From: a bacterium | GTDB lineage: Bacteria; CSSED10-310; JAJRTK01 | Direction: 5' to 3' | Assembly (NCBI GenBank): GCA_024278345.1 | Contig: JAJRTK010000389.1 | Location: forward strand, 1-36,393 | Length of the DNA stretch: 36,393 bases | Shown: positions 8,531 to 16,799 of the stretch, one piece after another | Position numbering within the stretch: position 1 is the stretch's first letter | How the letters are laid out: every line of letters starts with the position of its first letter | Translations under genes and position numbers: made by a program | The notes under the pieces: model-generated | Seen by the model: the letters and a program-made list of their open reading frames with translations, nothing else | The model's database searches: none | What the model was told of the DNA's origin: nothing

Positions 8531-11371
8531 TTATGCTTTCTGCAAGATCTTCTGGAGGAAACGGCCCGTGTGGGACTTCTCCACCTCCGCGACCTCTTCC
8601 GGGGTTCCCGCAGCCACAAGCCTGCCACCGCCATCGCCCCCTTCGGGGCCAAGATCTACAATATAATCCGCCGAGCGGATAACGTCCAGATTATGTTCGA
8701 TGACGATCACGGTATTCCCATATCCCACCAGGCGGCGGAGCACCTTCAAGAGCTTTTCGACATCGGCGAAATGGAGGCCCGTCGTCGGCTCGTCCAAAAT
8801 GTAGACCGTCCGGCCCGTGGAGGCCCGGGAGAGTTCCTTGGCCAGTTTCACCCGTTGCGCTTCGCCTCCCGAGAGCGTCGGTGCGGGCTGCCCGAGCTTG
8901 AGGTAGTCGAGCCCCACGTCGCGGAGAAGCCCCAGTTTGCGGCGGATGGCCGGATGGCTCTCGAACAGCTCCAACGCCTGCTCCACCTCCAGGTCCAGGA
9001 TGTCGGCGATGCTCTTTTCCTTGTAGCGGACATCGAGGGTCTCGCGGTTGAATCGCCTCCCCTTGCACTGCTCGCACCGAACGTAGACGTCGGCCAGGAA
9101 GTGCATCTCGATCTTCTTCATCCCGTCCCCCTTGCAGGCCGAGCAACGCCCTCCTTTGACATTGAAGGAGAAGCGGCCGGGCTTGTAACCCCGCATCCTC
9201 GACAGCGGCAACTTGGCGAAAAAGGCCCGGATATGATCGAAAATCTTGACGTACGTGACCGGATTCGACCGGGGAGTCCGGCCGATGGGCTTCTGATCGA
9301 TCCCGATGACCTTGTCGATCCGCTCCAGGCCGCGGATCTCCCGGTGCCGGCCAGGCCGCTTCCGGGCATTATGCAGCTTTTGCGCCAATGCGCGGTACAG
9401 GATCGCGTTCACCAGCGAACTCTTGCCCGATCCCGACACCCCCGTCACGCAGGTGAAGAGGCCAACGGGAAAGCGGACGTCGATTTCCCGCAGGTTGTTC
9501 TCGGCTGCGCCCAAGACTTCGATGTAACCGTTTTCACAGGGACTTTTTCGCTCCGCGGGCATGGGGATTTTCCTGGCGCCGGACAGATACTGCCCCGTGA
9601 GAGATGCCGGGTTCGTGGCGATCTCGTGAGGCGCTCCCGTGGCGACGATCCGGCCTCCACGGTGACCAGCGCCGGGCCCGAAATCCGCGATAAAATCCGC
9701 GCTCTCGATGGTCTCCGTATCGTGCTCCACGACGATCACCGTATTCCCCAACTCCTTGAGGGAGCAGAGCGTCTCCAACAGCGCCCGGTTGTCCCGCTGA
9801 TGTAGCCCAATGGATGGCTCGTCCAGGATGTAGAGAACCCCCATGAGGCCACACCCGATCTGCGACGCCAACCGGATGCGCTGGGATTCACCGCCGGAAA
9901 GCGTCGGCGCGCGGCGGTGGAGCGTCAGGTAGTGGAGTCCCACGTCTTCCAGAAATCTAAGCCGCCCGAGGATCTCTTTCAAAACCTCCCGGGCGATGGT
10001 CCTCCTCTGTCCTGTCAACTGGAGCTCCTCGAAGAACCGCCGAGCCTTGCCGATGGGAAGTTCCACGACCTCCGCGATGGATTTGCCGCCCACCCGTACC
10101 GCCAAAGCTTCCCGCCGGAGCCTGGTGCCCCCACACGCCTCACAAGGGAAGTCCCGCATCATTTCCATGCAGCTCTTCCGAACCGCGTCACTGGTGGATT
10201 GCTGGTAGAACCTCTGAATCTTTGGGATGACCCCCTCGAACTTCACCTGAAAGGTGCCCTTGCCATTTTTGCTCTTCCACTGGACCTCATACTTATTTCT
10301 TCCGGAACCGTGGAGAAGAATTTTCTTCGCCTCCTCCGGAATTTCGCGGTAAGCCGTGTTCAGGGTAAACCCGTATGCCTTGCCCAGAGATTTGATCGCC
10401 TGCCCCGTCCAGGACGACTTGCCATTCAGACTCTTCCACCAGCGCACGGCCCCTTGGGCCAGGGAGAGCGACTCATCCGGGACCAGGAGCGCCGGATCCA
10501 CCTCAAGGCCGGTTCCCAGACCTCCACACCCCTTGCAGGAGCCCTGAGGCGAGTTGAACGAAAAGAGCTGAGGCGCCAATTCCTCGTAGCTGATGGAACA
10601 ATGGGGGCAAGCGTTCTGCTCCGAAAAGAAGAGGTCTTCCGCGGCATGATGGTGGTGAACCAAGACCAGGCCATCGGACAGCCGAAGCGCCGCCTCCAGG
10701 GAATCGGCCAGCCGACTCTCCGTTCCCGGCCGCACCACCACCCGATCGACCACTGCCTCCAAGGAGTGCTTGAAATGTTTCTTGAGAGGCGGCAGATCCT
10801 CCAGGCGCACGATGGTTCCATTGTGCCGAACCCGGACGTAGCCCTGCTGGCGAACGCTTTCCAGAATCTGCTTGTGCTCGCCCTTCCGCCCCCGAACCAA
10901 CGGAGCCAGAAGACTCAGCTTCGAGCCTCCCCCAAGCTCCATGAGCACATCAACCATCTGACTGACGGTCAATCGGCTCACGGTCCGGTCACAGCGGTGG
11001 CAATACTGCGTTCCCACCCGGGCAAAGAGCACCCGCATGTAATCGTAGATTTCGGTGATGGTTCCCACCGTCGATCGCGGATTCGATCCCGCCGACTTCT
11101 GCTCGATGCTGATGGCCGGACTCAAGCCACCGATAAAATCCACCCGCGGCTTCTCCATCTGCCCCAGAAACTGCCGTGCGTACGATGAAAGAGATTCCAC
11201 GTAACGTCGCTGACCCTCGGCGTACAGCGTATCGAAGGCCAAGGAGCTCTTCCCAGAACCAGAAACCCCGGTAAACACAATGAACTGGTCCCGAGGCAGA
11301 TCGAGGTCGATCCCCTGAAGATTATGTTCCCGCGCCCCCCGGATCACGATCTTCTTCAATGCGGTTTGCAT
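8531..11371 (-). CDS. uvrA: Excinuclease ABC subunit A
   Basis: TGVSGSGKSSLAFDTLYAEGQRRYVESLSSYARQFLGQM, two ABC modules, CxxC zinc motifs; start at MQTALKK. Confidence 0.97.
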   Translation of the reverse strand: MQTALKKIVIRGAREHNLQGIDLDLPRDQFIVFTGVSGSGKSSLAFDTLYAEGQRRYVESLSSYARQFLGQMEKPRVDFIGGLSPAISIEQKSAGSNPRSTVGTITEIYDYMRVLFARVGTQYCHRCDRTVSRLTVSQMVDVLMELGGGSKLSLLAPLVRGRKGEHKQILESVRQQGYVRVRHNGTIVRLEDLPPLKKHFKHSLEAVVDRVVVRPGTESRLADSLEAALRLSDGLVLVHHHHAAEDLFFSEQNACPHCSISYEELAPQLFSFNSPQGSCKGCGGLGTGLEVDPALLVPDESLSLAQGAVRWWKSLNGKSSWTGQAIKSLGKAYGFTLNTAYREIPEEAKKILLHGSGRNKYEVQWKSKNGKGTFQVKFEGVIPKIQRFYQQSTSDAVRKSCMEMMRDFPCEACGGTRLRREALAVRVGGKSIAEVVELPIGKARRFFEELQLTGQRRTIAREVLKEILGRLRFLEDVGLHYLTLHRRAPTLSGGESQRIRLASQIGCGLMGVLYILDEPSIGLHQRDNRALLETLCSLKELGNTVIVVEHDTETIESADFIADFGPGAGHRGGRIVATGAPHEIATNPASLTGQYLSGARKIPMPAERKSPCENGYIEVLGAAENNLREIDVRFPVGLFTCVTGVSGSGKSSLVNAILYRALAQKLHNARKRPGRHREIRGLERIDKVIGIDQKPIGRTPRSNPVTYVKIFDHIRAFFAKLPLSRMRGYKPGRFSFNVKGGRCSACKGDGMKKIEMHFLADVYVRCEQCKGRRFNRETLDVRYKEKSIADILDLEVEQALELFESHPAIRRKLGLLRDVGLDYLKLGQPAPTLSGGEAQRVKLAKELSRASTGRTVYILDEPTTGLHFADVEKLLKVLRRLVGYGNTVIVIEHNLDVIRSADYIVDLGPEGGDGGGRLVAAGTPEEVAEVEKSHTGRFLQKILQKA

Positions 11372-11636
11372 GGTCGAATATCCCCTCTCTCTAACACGGC
11401 ATCCCATGCGGCTCTCCAGCCCTCCTTCATCAAAAAATACCAGAGGGCAGTCCATTCTCTCGACTTACTACCGTAAGAGCTTTTTCCGCGTTCGTCAACA
11501 CTGCAACAGGAAGAGGCGGTGAGGTGATGCCTCCGGCATCTCGCCCAAACCCGGCCACCGAAAAAAACGCCCAGCGCACAATGATAGGGGATAGAATCTC
11601 CTCGGGGCATCATTTTTCAAGAAGCGCTTTTGCTTC

Positions 11637-11692
11637 TTATGGTTGGGGTCCGCTCCCGGCGGCGGCAATCCGTCCGCCGCCGTCCGCCCCTC
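11637..11692 (+). repeat. Short 'CGCTCCCATCG' hairpin repeat (REP-like)
   Basis: ggttggggtccgctcccggcggcggcaatccgtccgccgccgtccgcc; related copies at 3946-3996, 16838-16889, 18480-18552, 27848-27911, 30886-30948, 35893-35966. Confidence 0.65.
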
Positions 11693-11781
11693 CTCCCCAG
11701 AAACCCGGGCTCTGTGCCCCAAAAGGTCCGCGAGTATCCGGCGGGACAGAGAACCACGTGGGTGGGGAACTCGTTGCCTTT

Positions 11782-12427
11782 GGGTATGCACCTAAGCCGG
11801 GACACACGACAAAACCAGAAAAAGCCGCGCAGCGTACAAAAATGTGGGCTGGGATCCCGTTGCCCTTCGTTGCAACGGGAAGATGAGCTAGCTCCCTGGT
11901 GGGTGCGGAGCAAAGCCCTGCCAGGGGACTGGGGACGGAGTCCCCAGACGACCGCCGGGGAACGCGAGGCGTGACCCTTCGAGTCACGGGGTATCCACGT
12001 AAGGCGGGACACTGAAGAAACGTAAGAAAAAGGCGTGCAGCGCACAAAATGTACGTCCAGGGAGCAAGCTCCCTGGTGGGTGCAGGGCGAAGCCTTGCCA
12101 GGGGACCGGGGACGGCGTCCCCGGACGACCGCCGAGCAACGCGAGGCGCCGGCAGAACGTAAAAGAGTATCGAATTGTCCCGCCTTAACGAGCATGATCC
12201 CGGCGACCACACCCCGGAAGATGAAAGTGGAAGGCGCGGAGCGCCATGACCACGCCGTCGAAGATGGATTCAACCATGTACTTTCATGGTACGTGGATAC
12301 CCGAGTCACGCAAACGTGACCCGCCGAGCAGCGCGAGGCGCTGCCCGGACGATTGGCATTACCACAATCCATGAAGTGTCCCGCTTTACGTGGATACCCC
12401 CCATTGTCCCGCCTTGAGTGGATACCC
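11782..12427 (+). mobile_element. Nested MITE-like element (level 2)
   Basis: TIRs GGGTATGCACCTAAGCCGGGACA 11782-11804 and TGTCCCGCCTTGAGTGGATACCC 12405-12427 (19/23); perfect 8-bp TSD TTGCCTTT at 11774-11781 and 12428-12435. Confidence 0.88.
11989..12302 (+). mobile_element. Nested MITE-like element (level 3) carrying about 89 bp of unrelated sequence near its right end
   Basis: GGGTATCCACGTA 11989-12001 and TACGTGGATACCC 12290-12302 perfect 13-bp inverted termini; perfect 8-bp TSD GAGTCACG at 11981-11988 and 12303-12310. Confidence 0.88.
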
Positions 12428-12613
12428 TTGCCTTTCATTGCAACGGGTCCCGCGAGCTCCCTGGTGGGTGCAGGGCAAAGCCCTAGGCGTGCGGGCCGGA
12501 AGGCCCGCACGCCAACCCCCGGTTTCCGGAGTCTCCGGACAACCGCTGAGCAAATCGAGGCGCCAGAGAGCCTCGAGTTGTCCCACCTTACGTGGATATC
12601 CGGGTCCGCCACA

Positions 12614-13786
12614 TTAATCCCAGGTCACCCTCTTTTCCATCGACATGAACTTGCCCTTCCCGGTCCCCACCAAAACCAGCTTTCCGTTGGCCAGAGCTGC
12701 TCCCGTCACCCATCTGGGAAGGCCTTTTTCAACGCTTTTCCATTGACCAGCCTCCAGGCGGTGGATGGAGGTTCCGCCGTCCCTGGACACCAGGAAAAGC
12801 TCGCTCAGCCCGCCAGGGATCCGGAGCCTTCTGGGAGAAAGAGGCAAAGATCCCTCTTCACCGGCATCCACCACGACCTCCGGAGGCTTGTCGGGACCGT
12901 GAGACGCCAACAGCCGCCAACGACTGGCGGACCCATCCTTCCAAATCGCCCGGCCCTCCACCAGGATCGGCCCTGCCACGGGGCAGCCCTCAATCTTCCA
13001 AACCGGCGGGCTGGAGGGAATCGGATCGCTCATTCTCCCATCGGATTCGCCGTGGATGAAATAGATGTCCCGATACCCTTCGCTGGTGTTGCGGAAGGCG
13101 ATCTCCAGACCCCCGTCCGCCTTGGCCTCCATGAAGGGACGGCAGCAACCGCAAACGGAAGAGTCTTGGCGGGCCGTGAGGTTTTGTTCCGTGACCTTGC
13201 CGTCGGCGACTCGAGCATAGTAGAGGTCCGCGGGCTCATCCATCCCCTCCGGCGCAATCCGAGCATCGAGCCAGATGGCGTGAACGACCCCGTCAGGCGT
13301 AATGGCCAGCCGGGGCATGGTCTGGAGCGCCCTCCCGCCGTCCCGGTTCAGAAGAAAGGGCTGGTTCCAGGCGGCTCCGTGGGCACTCCCAAGAGCGGCC
13401 AGGATGTCGTCTTTCTGATCGACCCATGCCACGGCGACTCTTCCGCCGGGTCCTACCGCGATAGAAGGGCGTGCCTCGTCGCCAGTGTACTTCGACAGAG
13501 GTTTGCCCGTTTCGTTGATCATGACCGGTTCAGAGAAACTCTTGCCCGTCTTTCGGTGGGCCGCGAAGAGGGCTGTGCCGGCGGCTCCTTTTTCCACCCA
13601 CACAAGGATCAGCGTGCCGTCGGCCTCCAGAGCCACCTGGGTTTGAGCGATTTTTCCCCTGGAGAACAGAAACGAGAAACCACTGCCGGAAGCTGGTTGG
13701 GACGTTGGGGCGGCGGGGCTCGCCATGAGCGGCGCGGCGCAGGTGAAGCACCACAAAGAAATGGGTAAGAAAATAAACCGGTTCAT
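12614..13786 (-). CDS. Exported sialidase/BNR-like beta-propeller protein with CxCC motif
   Basis: Signal peptide MNRFIFLPISLWCFTCAAPLMA; repeated PxxA..DG..HAIWLDAR / RDIYFIHG blades; SSVCGCCRPF. Confidence 0.7.
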   Translation of the reverse strand: MNRFIFLPISLWCFTCAAPLMASPAAPTSQPASGSGFSFLFSRGKIAQTQVALEADGTLILVWVEKGAAGTALFAAHRKTGKSFSEPVMINETGKPLSKYTGDEARPSIAVGPGGRVAVAWVDQKDDILAALGSAHGAAWNQPFLLNRDGGRALQTMPRLAITPDGVVHAIWLDARIAPEGMDEPADLYYARVADGKVTEQNLTARQDSSVCGCCRPFMEAKADGGLEIAFRNTSEGYRDIYFIHGESDGRMSDPIPSSPPVWKIEGCPVAGPILVEGRAIWKDGSASRWRLLASHGPDKPPEVVVDAGEEGSLPLSPRRLRIPGGLSELFLVSRDGGTSIHRLEAGQWKSVEKGLPRWVTGAALANGKLVLVGTGKGKFMSMEKRVTWD

Positions 13787-13964
13787 CTGGTTTTCCTGGT
13801 TCGAGGTGGAGGGAGTCGGTTCACGGCACGGGGATAAAAAGGCGACTGGCGGGCGGCGACCGCACGACGAGAACGGACCCAAATCCAAAAAAACACTCTC
13901 TCAGAGTTCTTCCTGAAAAAGCAACCAGCTCTTTCCCAAAAAATTCGCTACCCTATACATGGTT

Positions 13965-13983
13965 ATTGACAATGAATGTCAAT
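13965..13983. promoter_or_regulatory. Fur-box-like 19-bp palindrome in a divergent promoter region
   Basis: ATTGACAATGAATGTCAAT; core TGACAATGAATGTCA versus Fur 7-1-7 TGATAATNATTATCA; lies between divergent genes starting at 13786 (-) and about 14163 (+). Confidence 0.45.
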
Positions 13984-14162
13984 TGCAATATCAAGGATCA
14001 AACCAAAGAACCTGGTCTTCCAGGCTGGTGATTGGAAGAGACGAATCGTCACGTGAAAACGAAAAGGAAACGGGCGTGCATCCGATGAAAAGCGAATCAA
14101 GCTTGGAAACAATGGAAAGCCGAGGGAAAAACAACCCGGCAACAGGGAATGGAGTGAAGCTG

Positions 14163-15650
14163 ATGAAAAGCGATGGCGTAATAAGCTTGGCAGGAAGAAA
14201 ACAGACCGCCTTCGGATCGGGATTTTCCCTGAAGAATCGGTCCCCGGGCTCTATTTTCTTATGTTTTTTGTTCCTTTGGGGGGCCGCGCCGACCTCCATG
14301 GCGAAAAGTGGAGCTTCCGCGCCGAGCGCCGGGAGCGGCGATACGGCGGTGGCTACCGGTGCCGCAAGTCTGGAAGAACGGCTGGTGAAAATCGAAGAGG
14401 AGTTGGCGGAGCTTGAGCGCTCCCGCACCAAGGAGAGTCAGGAGCGAAGGATCTCCCAGTTGGAGGGGAAGATCGCCATTCTGGTGAAAGAGCTGGAGAA
14501 GCTGCGGAGAGGGGCGGAACCCGAAGCGGCGGAAAAGTTTATGGGCGCCCGTGGGTTAGGTCCAGCGGCTTCCAAGGTCTACAGGATCAAGCGTGGAGCC
14601 TCCCTTTCCGGATACGGAGAGATGGTCTACCAGAATTATTCGGCCAACAGAGAGGACGGTTCCGCCAGCGGGAAGCCGGATCGCCTTGATTTCTTGAGGG
14701 CGATTCTTTACGCGGGGTTCAAGTTCAACGACCGGATCACCTTTAATTCGGAGATAGAATTCGAACATGCCACCACGGGCAAGGGGGGCGAGGTTTCGGT
14801 GGAGTTCGCCTACTTGGACTTCGTGCTCACCGACTATCTTGGTGTGCGAGCGGGAATGGTCTTGATCCCCATGGGTTTTGTCAACGAGCTCCACGAGCCG
14901 CCCATCTTCCGCGGCGTTCTCAGGACTGAGACGGAGAGGGCGATTCTGCCCTCCACCTGGCGGGAGAACGGACTGGGTGTTTTTGGAGAGGCAGGCCCGT
15001 TCGCCTATCGTTTCTACCTGGTGAACAGTTTCGATGCCACGGGGTTTTCCGCGTCCGGAGTCCGAGGCGGCCGGCAATCTGGTTCCAAGGCCCTTGCGGA
15101 AAACTTCGCCTTGACCGGCAGGATCGATTATGTGGGGAAGCTCGGGCTCGTGGCGGGGGGAAGTTTCTTCACGGGCAAGACCGGCCAGGGCCGGCTTTCC
15201 AGCTCCGGCAGCGAGATTGGCGGGCGCACGACGATTCTTGACCTTCACGGCAAGCTCGAGATGCGAGGTTTTCAGCTTCGAGGCATCGTTGCCTTCTCCA
15301 GCATCGAGGATGCCGCGGAGATCAATGAGCTCAACGGATTGGCGGGCATGGATTCCGTAGGAAGCCGATCTTTGGGAGGTTTTTTCGAAGCTGGCTACGA
15401 TGTCATGACGCTGGCCTCCGCCGGCCGCTGGTCGGTGATTCCGTTCGTGCGGTACGAAAGGGTCAACACCCAGGACCAAGTCCCCGATGGATTCCTGGCG
15501 GACCCCAAGAATGACCGGACGATTTGGACGTTTGGCGTCGATGCCAAGCCCATTCCCAATATCGTCTTCAAAGTGGATTATCAGATTCGAACACGAGGAG
15601 ACGAATCCGGAATCAATCAAATCAACGCGGGACTCGGCTATCTGTTCTGA
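14163..15650 (+). CDS. Porin-like outer-membrane beta-barrel protein with N-terminal coiled coil
   Basis: Signal-like FLCFLFLWGAAPTSMAK; coiled coil LEERLVKIEEELAELERS...; alternating barrel strands; C-terminal INAGLGYLF (terminal Phe); start at MKSDGVIS is a judgement, 14085 also possible. Confidence 0.72.
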   Translation: MKSDGVISLAGRKQTAFGSGFSLKNRSPGSIFLCFLFLWGAAPTSMAKSGASAPSAGSGDTAVATGAASLEERLVKIEEELAELERSRTKESQERRISQLEGKIAILVKELEKLRRGAEPEAAEKFMGARGLGPAASKVYRIKRGASLSGYGEMVYQNYSANREDGSASGKPDRLDFLRAILYAGFKFNDRITFNSEIEFEHATTGKGGEVSVEFAYLDFVLTDYLGVRAGMVLIPMGFVNELHEPPIFRGVLRTETERAILPSTWRENGLGVFGEAGPFAYRFYLVNSFDATGFSASGVRGGRQSGSKALAENFALTGRIDYVGKLGLVAGGSFFTGKTGQGRLSSSGSEIGGRTTILDLHGKLEMRGFQLRGIVAFSSIEDAAEINELNGLAGMDSVGSRSLGGFFEAGYDVMTLASAGRWSVIPFVRYERVNTQDQVPDGFLADPKNDRTIWTFGVDAKPIPNIVFKVDYQIRTRGDESGINQINAGLGYLF

Positions 15651-15732
15651 GGCTCCTGCTCCCGGTGGTGAATCCCACGACCCAAACCAGGCCGCCAAAC
15701 GGTTCTTGATCTGCCTGACACAAGGAAAACCA

Positions 15733-16317
15733 ATGAAATATAGTGGGTTATGGAACCCTGCCGCCCAGTCGGCGAAAAGCATTTTCGCTGGCTTCTTCGC
15801 CCTTTCTATCGCCGTTTTCACTGCGTCTGGACCCGCGGAAGCGAAGTCCCTCCTGACTTTGGAGCAGGCCCTCAAGGAAACATTTTCCGGCCAAAGAATC
15901 CAAGAGGAAGCGCTCTTCCTCTCCGACGACCAGGTGCGACGGATCGAGAAAACGGCCCGGGCACGCCAAGAAAGTCGCGTCCTCACGCGGTACACAGCTT
16001 TTCAGGAACAAAAGATCGCCGGCTACGCCTACATCGACACCCACGTGGTCCGCACCATGCCCGAGACCCTCCTTGTGGTCCTCAATCCGGACGGCTCCAT
16101 CCGGGAGGTCCTCATTCTGGCCTTCGCCGAGCCCGACGACTACCGGCCCAGGCCCAGATGGCTCAAAACCCTCCGAGGCCGGGACCTTGGATCGGACCTT
16201 TGGCCCGGCCGCGGTGTTCCGAAAGTCACTGGGGCCACCTTGACGGTCCAGGCAATATCGGACGCGGTACGCCGGCTGCTCGCCCTCCATCAGGTCACTA
16301 TGGAGGATGGCTCGTGA
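15733..16317 (+). CDS. Exported FMN-binding domain protein (predicted covalent FMN-Thr acceptor)
   Basis: Signal peptide; VPKVTGATLTVQAI matches the [S/T]GA[S/T]x[S/T] ApbE target motif (16228-16245); apbE lies downstream in the same operon. Confidence 0.75.
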   Translation: MKYSGLWNPAAQSAKSIFAGFFALSIAVFTASGPAEAKSLLTLEQALKETFSGQRIQEEALFLSDDQVRRIEKTARARQESRVLTRYTAFQEQKIAGYAYIDTHVVRTMPETLLVVLNPDGSIREVLILAFAEPDDYRPRPRWLKTLRGRDLGSDLWPGRGVPKVTGATLTVQAISDAVRRLLALHQVTMEDGS

Positions 16318-16322
16318 ACTAC

Positions 16323-16799
16323 ATGGCGAATGGCGGATTTCGGCGCAACCCGCTCATGCGGCTCACCCTGGCGTTGACTCTGGTCTTGCTGGCGGGCTTC
16401 GCCATCACCATGGCGGCACTTTATTTCGCCAAGATGGGCTTCTCTCCGGAGTCAGTTGTCGATTATTACCGCGGTTCCAACATCAGTTATCGCCCTCCTC
16501 GATCCTATCAGTCGATGTTGGAGGTGACCCACGGCCACCTGGCCATGATGGCCATGGTTCTCCTGGTTTTGACTCACCTGGTGATTTTCCTGCCCACGCG
16601 CCGCGGCGCGAAGGTTGCCATCATCGTGGCCACCTTTGGAAGCGCCCTTTTCGGGGAAGCCTCCAGTTGGCTGGTGAGGTTCGTCCATCCCGGATTCGCC
16701 CTCCTCAAGGTGCTGAGCTTCGTCACTCTGGAGCTCTGTTTACTTGGGCTTCTGGGAGCGTTGGCGGCCTTTCTTTGGCGCGGAGGAAACCGGTCATGA
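16323..16799 (+). CDS. Small integral membrane protein, several predicted TM helices with conserved-looking His
   Basis: Hydrophobic segments LALTLVLLAGFAITMAALYF, LAMMAMVLLVLTHLVIFL, VATFGSALFGEASSWLV, LELCLLGLLGALAAFLW; ATGA overlap with apbE; alternative GTG start 16314. Confidence 0.7.
   Translation: MANGGFRRNPLMRLTLALTLVLLAGFAITMAALYFAKMGFSPESVVDYYRGSNISYRPPRSYQSMLEVTHGHLAMMAMVLLVLTHLVIFLPTRRGAKVAIIVATFGSALFGEASSWLVRFVHPGFALLKVLSFVTLELCLLGLLGALAAFLWRGGNRS

Larger units (their letters stand above)
11732..12601 (+). mobile_element. Outer MITE-like multi-hairpin element, split by nested insertions
   Basis: Left TIR gagtatccggcgggaca 11732-11748; right TIR tgtcccaccttacgtggatatcc 12579-12601; imperfect 8-bp flanking repeat aggtccgc 11724-11731 / gggtccgc 12602-12609. 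Confidence 0.75.

Noticed and set aside
9917-11188. Long plus-strand ORF of 423 aa opposite uvrA
   Set aside because: Antisense shadow of uvrA in high-GC DNA; no recognisable domain.
11732-12601. Retron or group II intron interpretation of the structured repeats
   Set aside because: No reverse transcriptase in the window; TIRs plus 8-bp TSDs fit DNA transposition.
11617-12612. Minus-strand 331-aa ORF across the nested repeat region
   Set aside because: Translation of repeats only; composition and structure explained by nested MITE-like elements.
14556-15995. Minus-strand ORF of 479 aa over the porin gene; also 25309-26646 and 29590-31134 minus
   Set aside because: Shadow ORFs; the sense frames have signal peptides or conserved domains.
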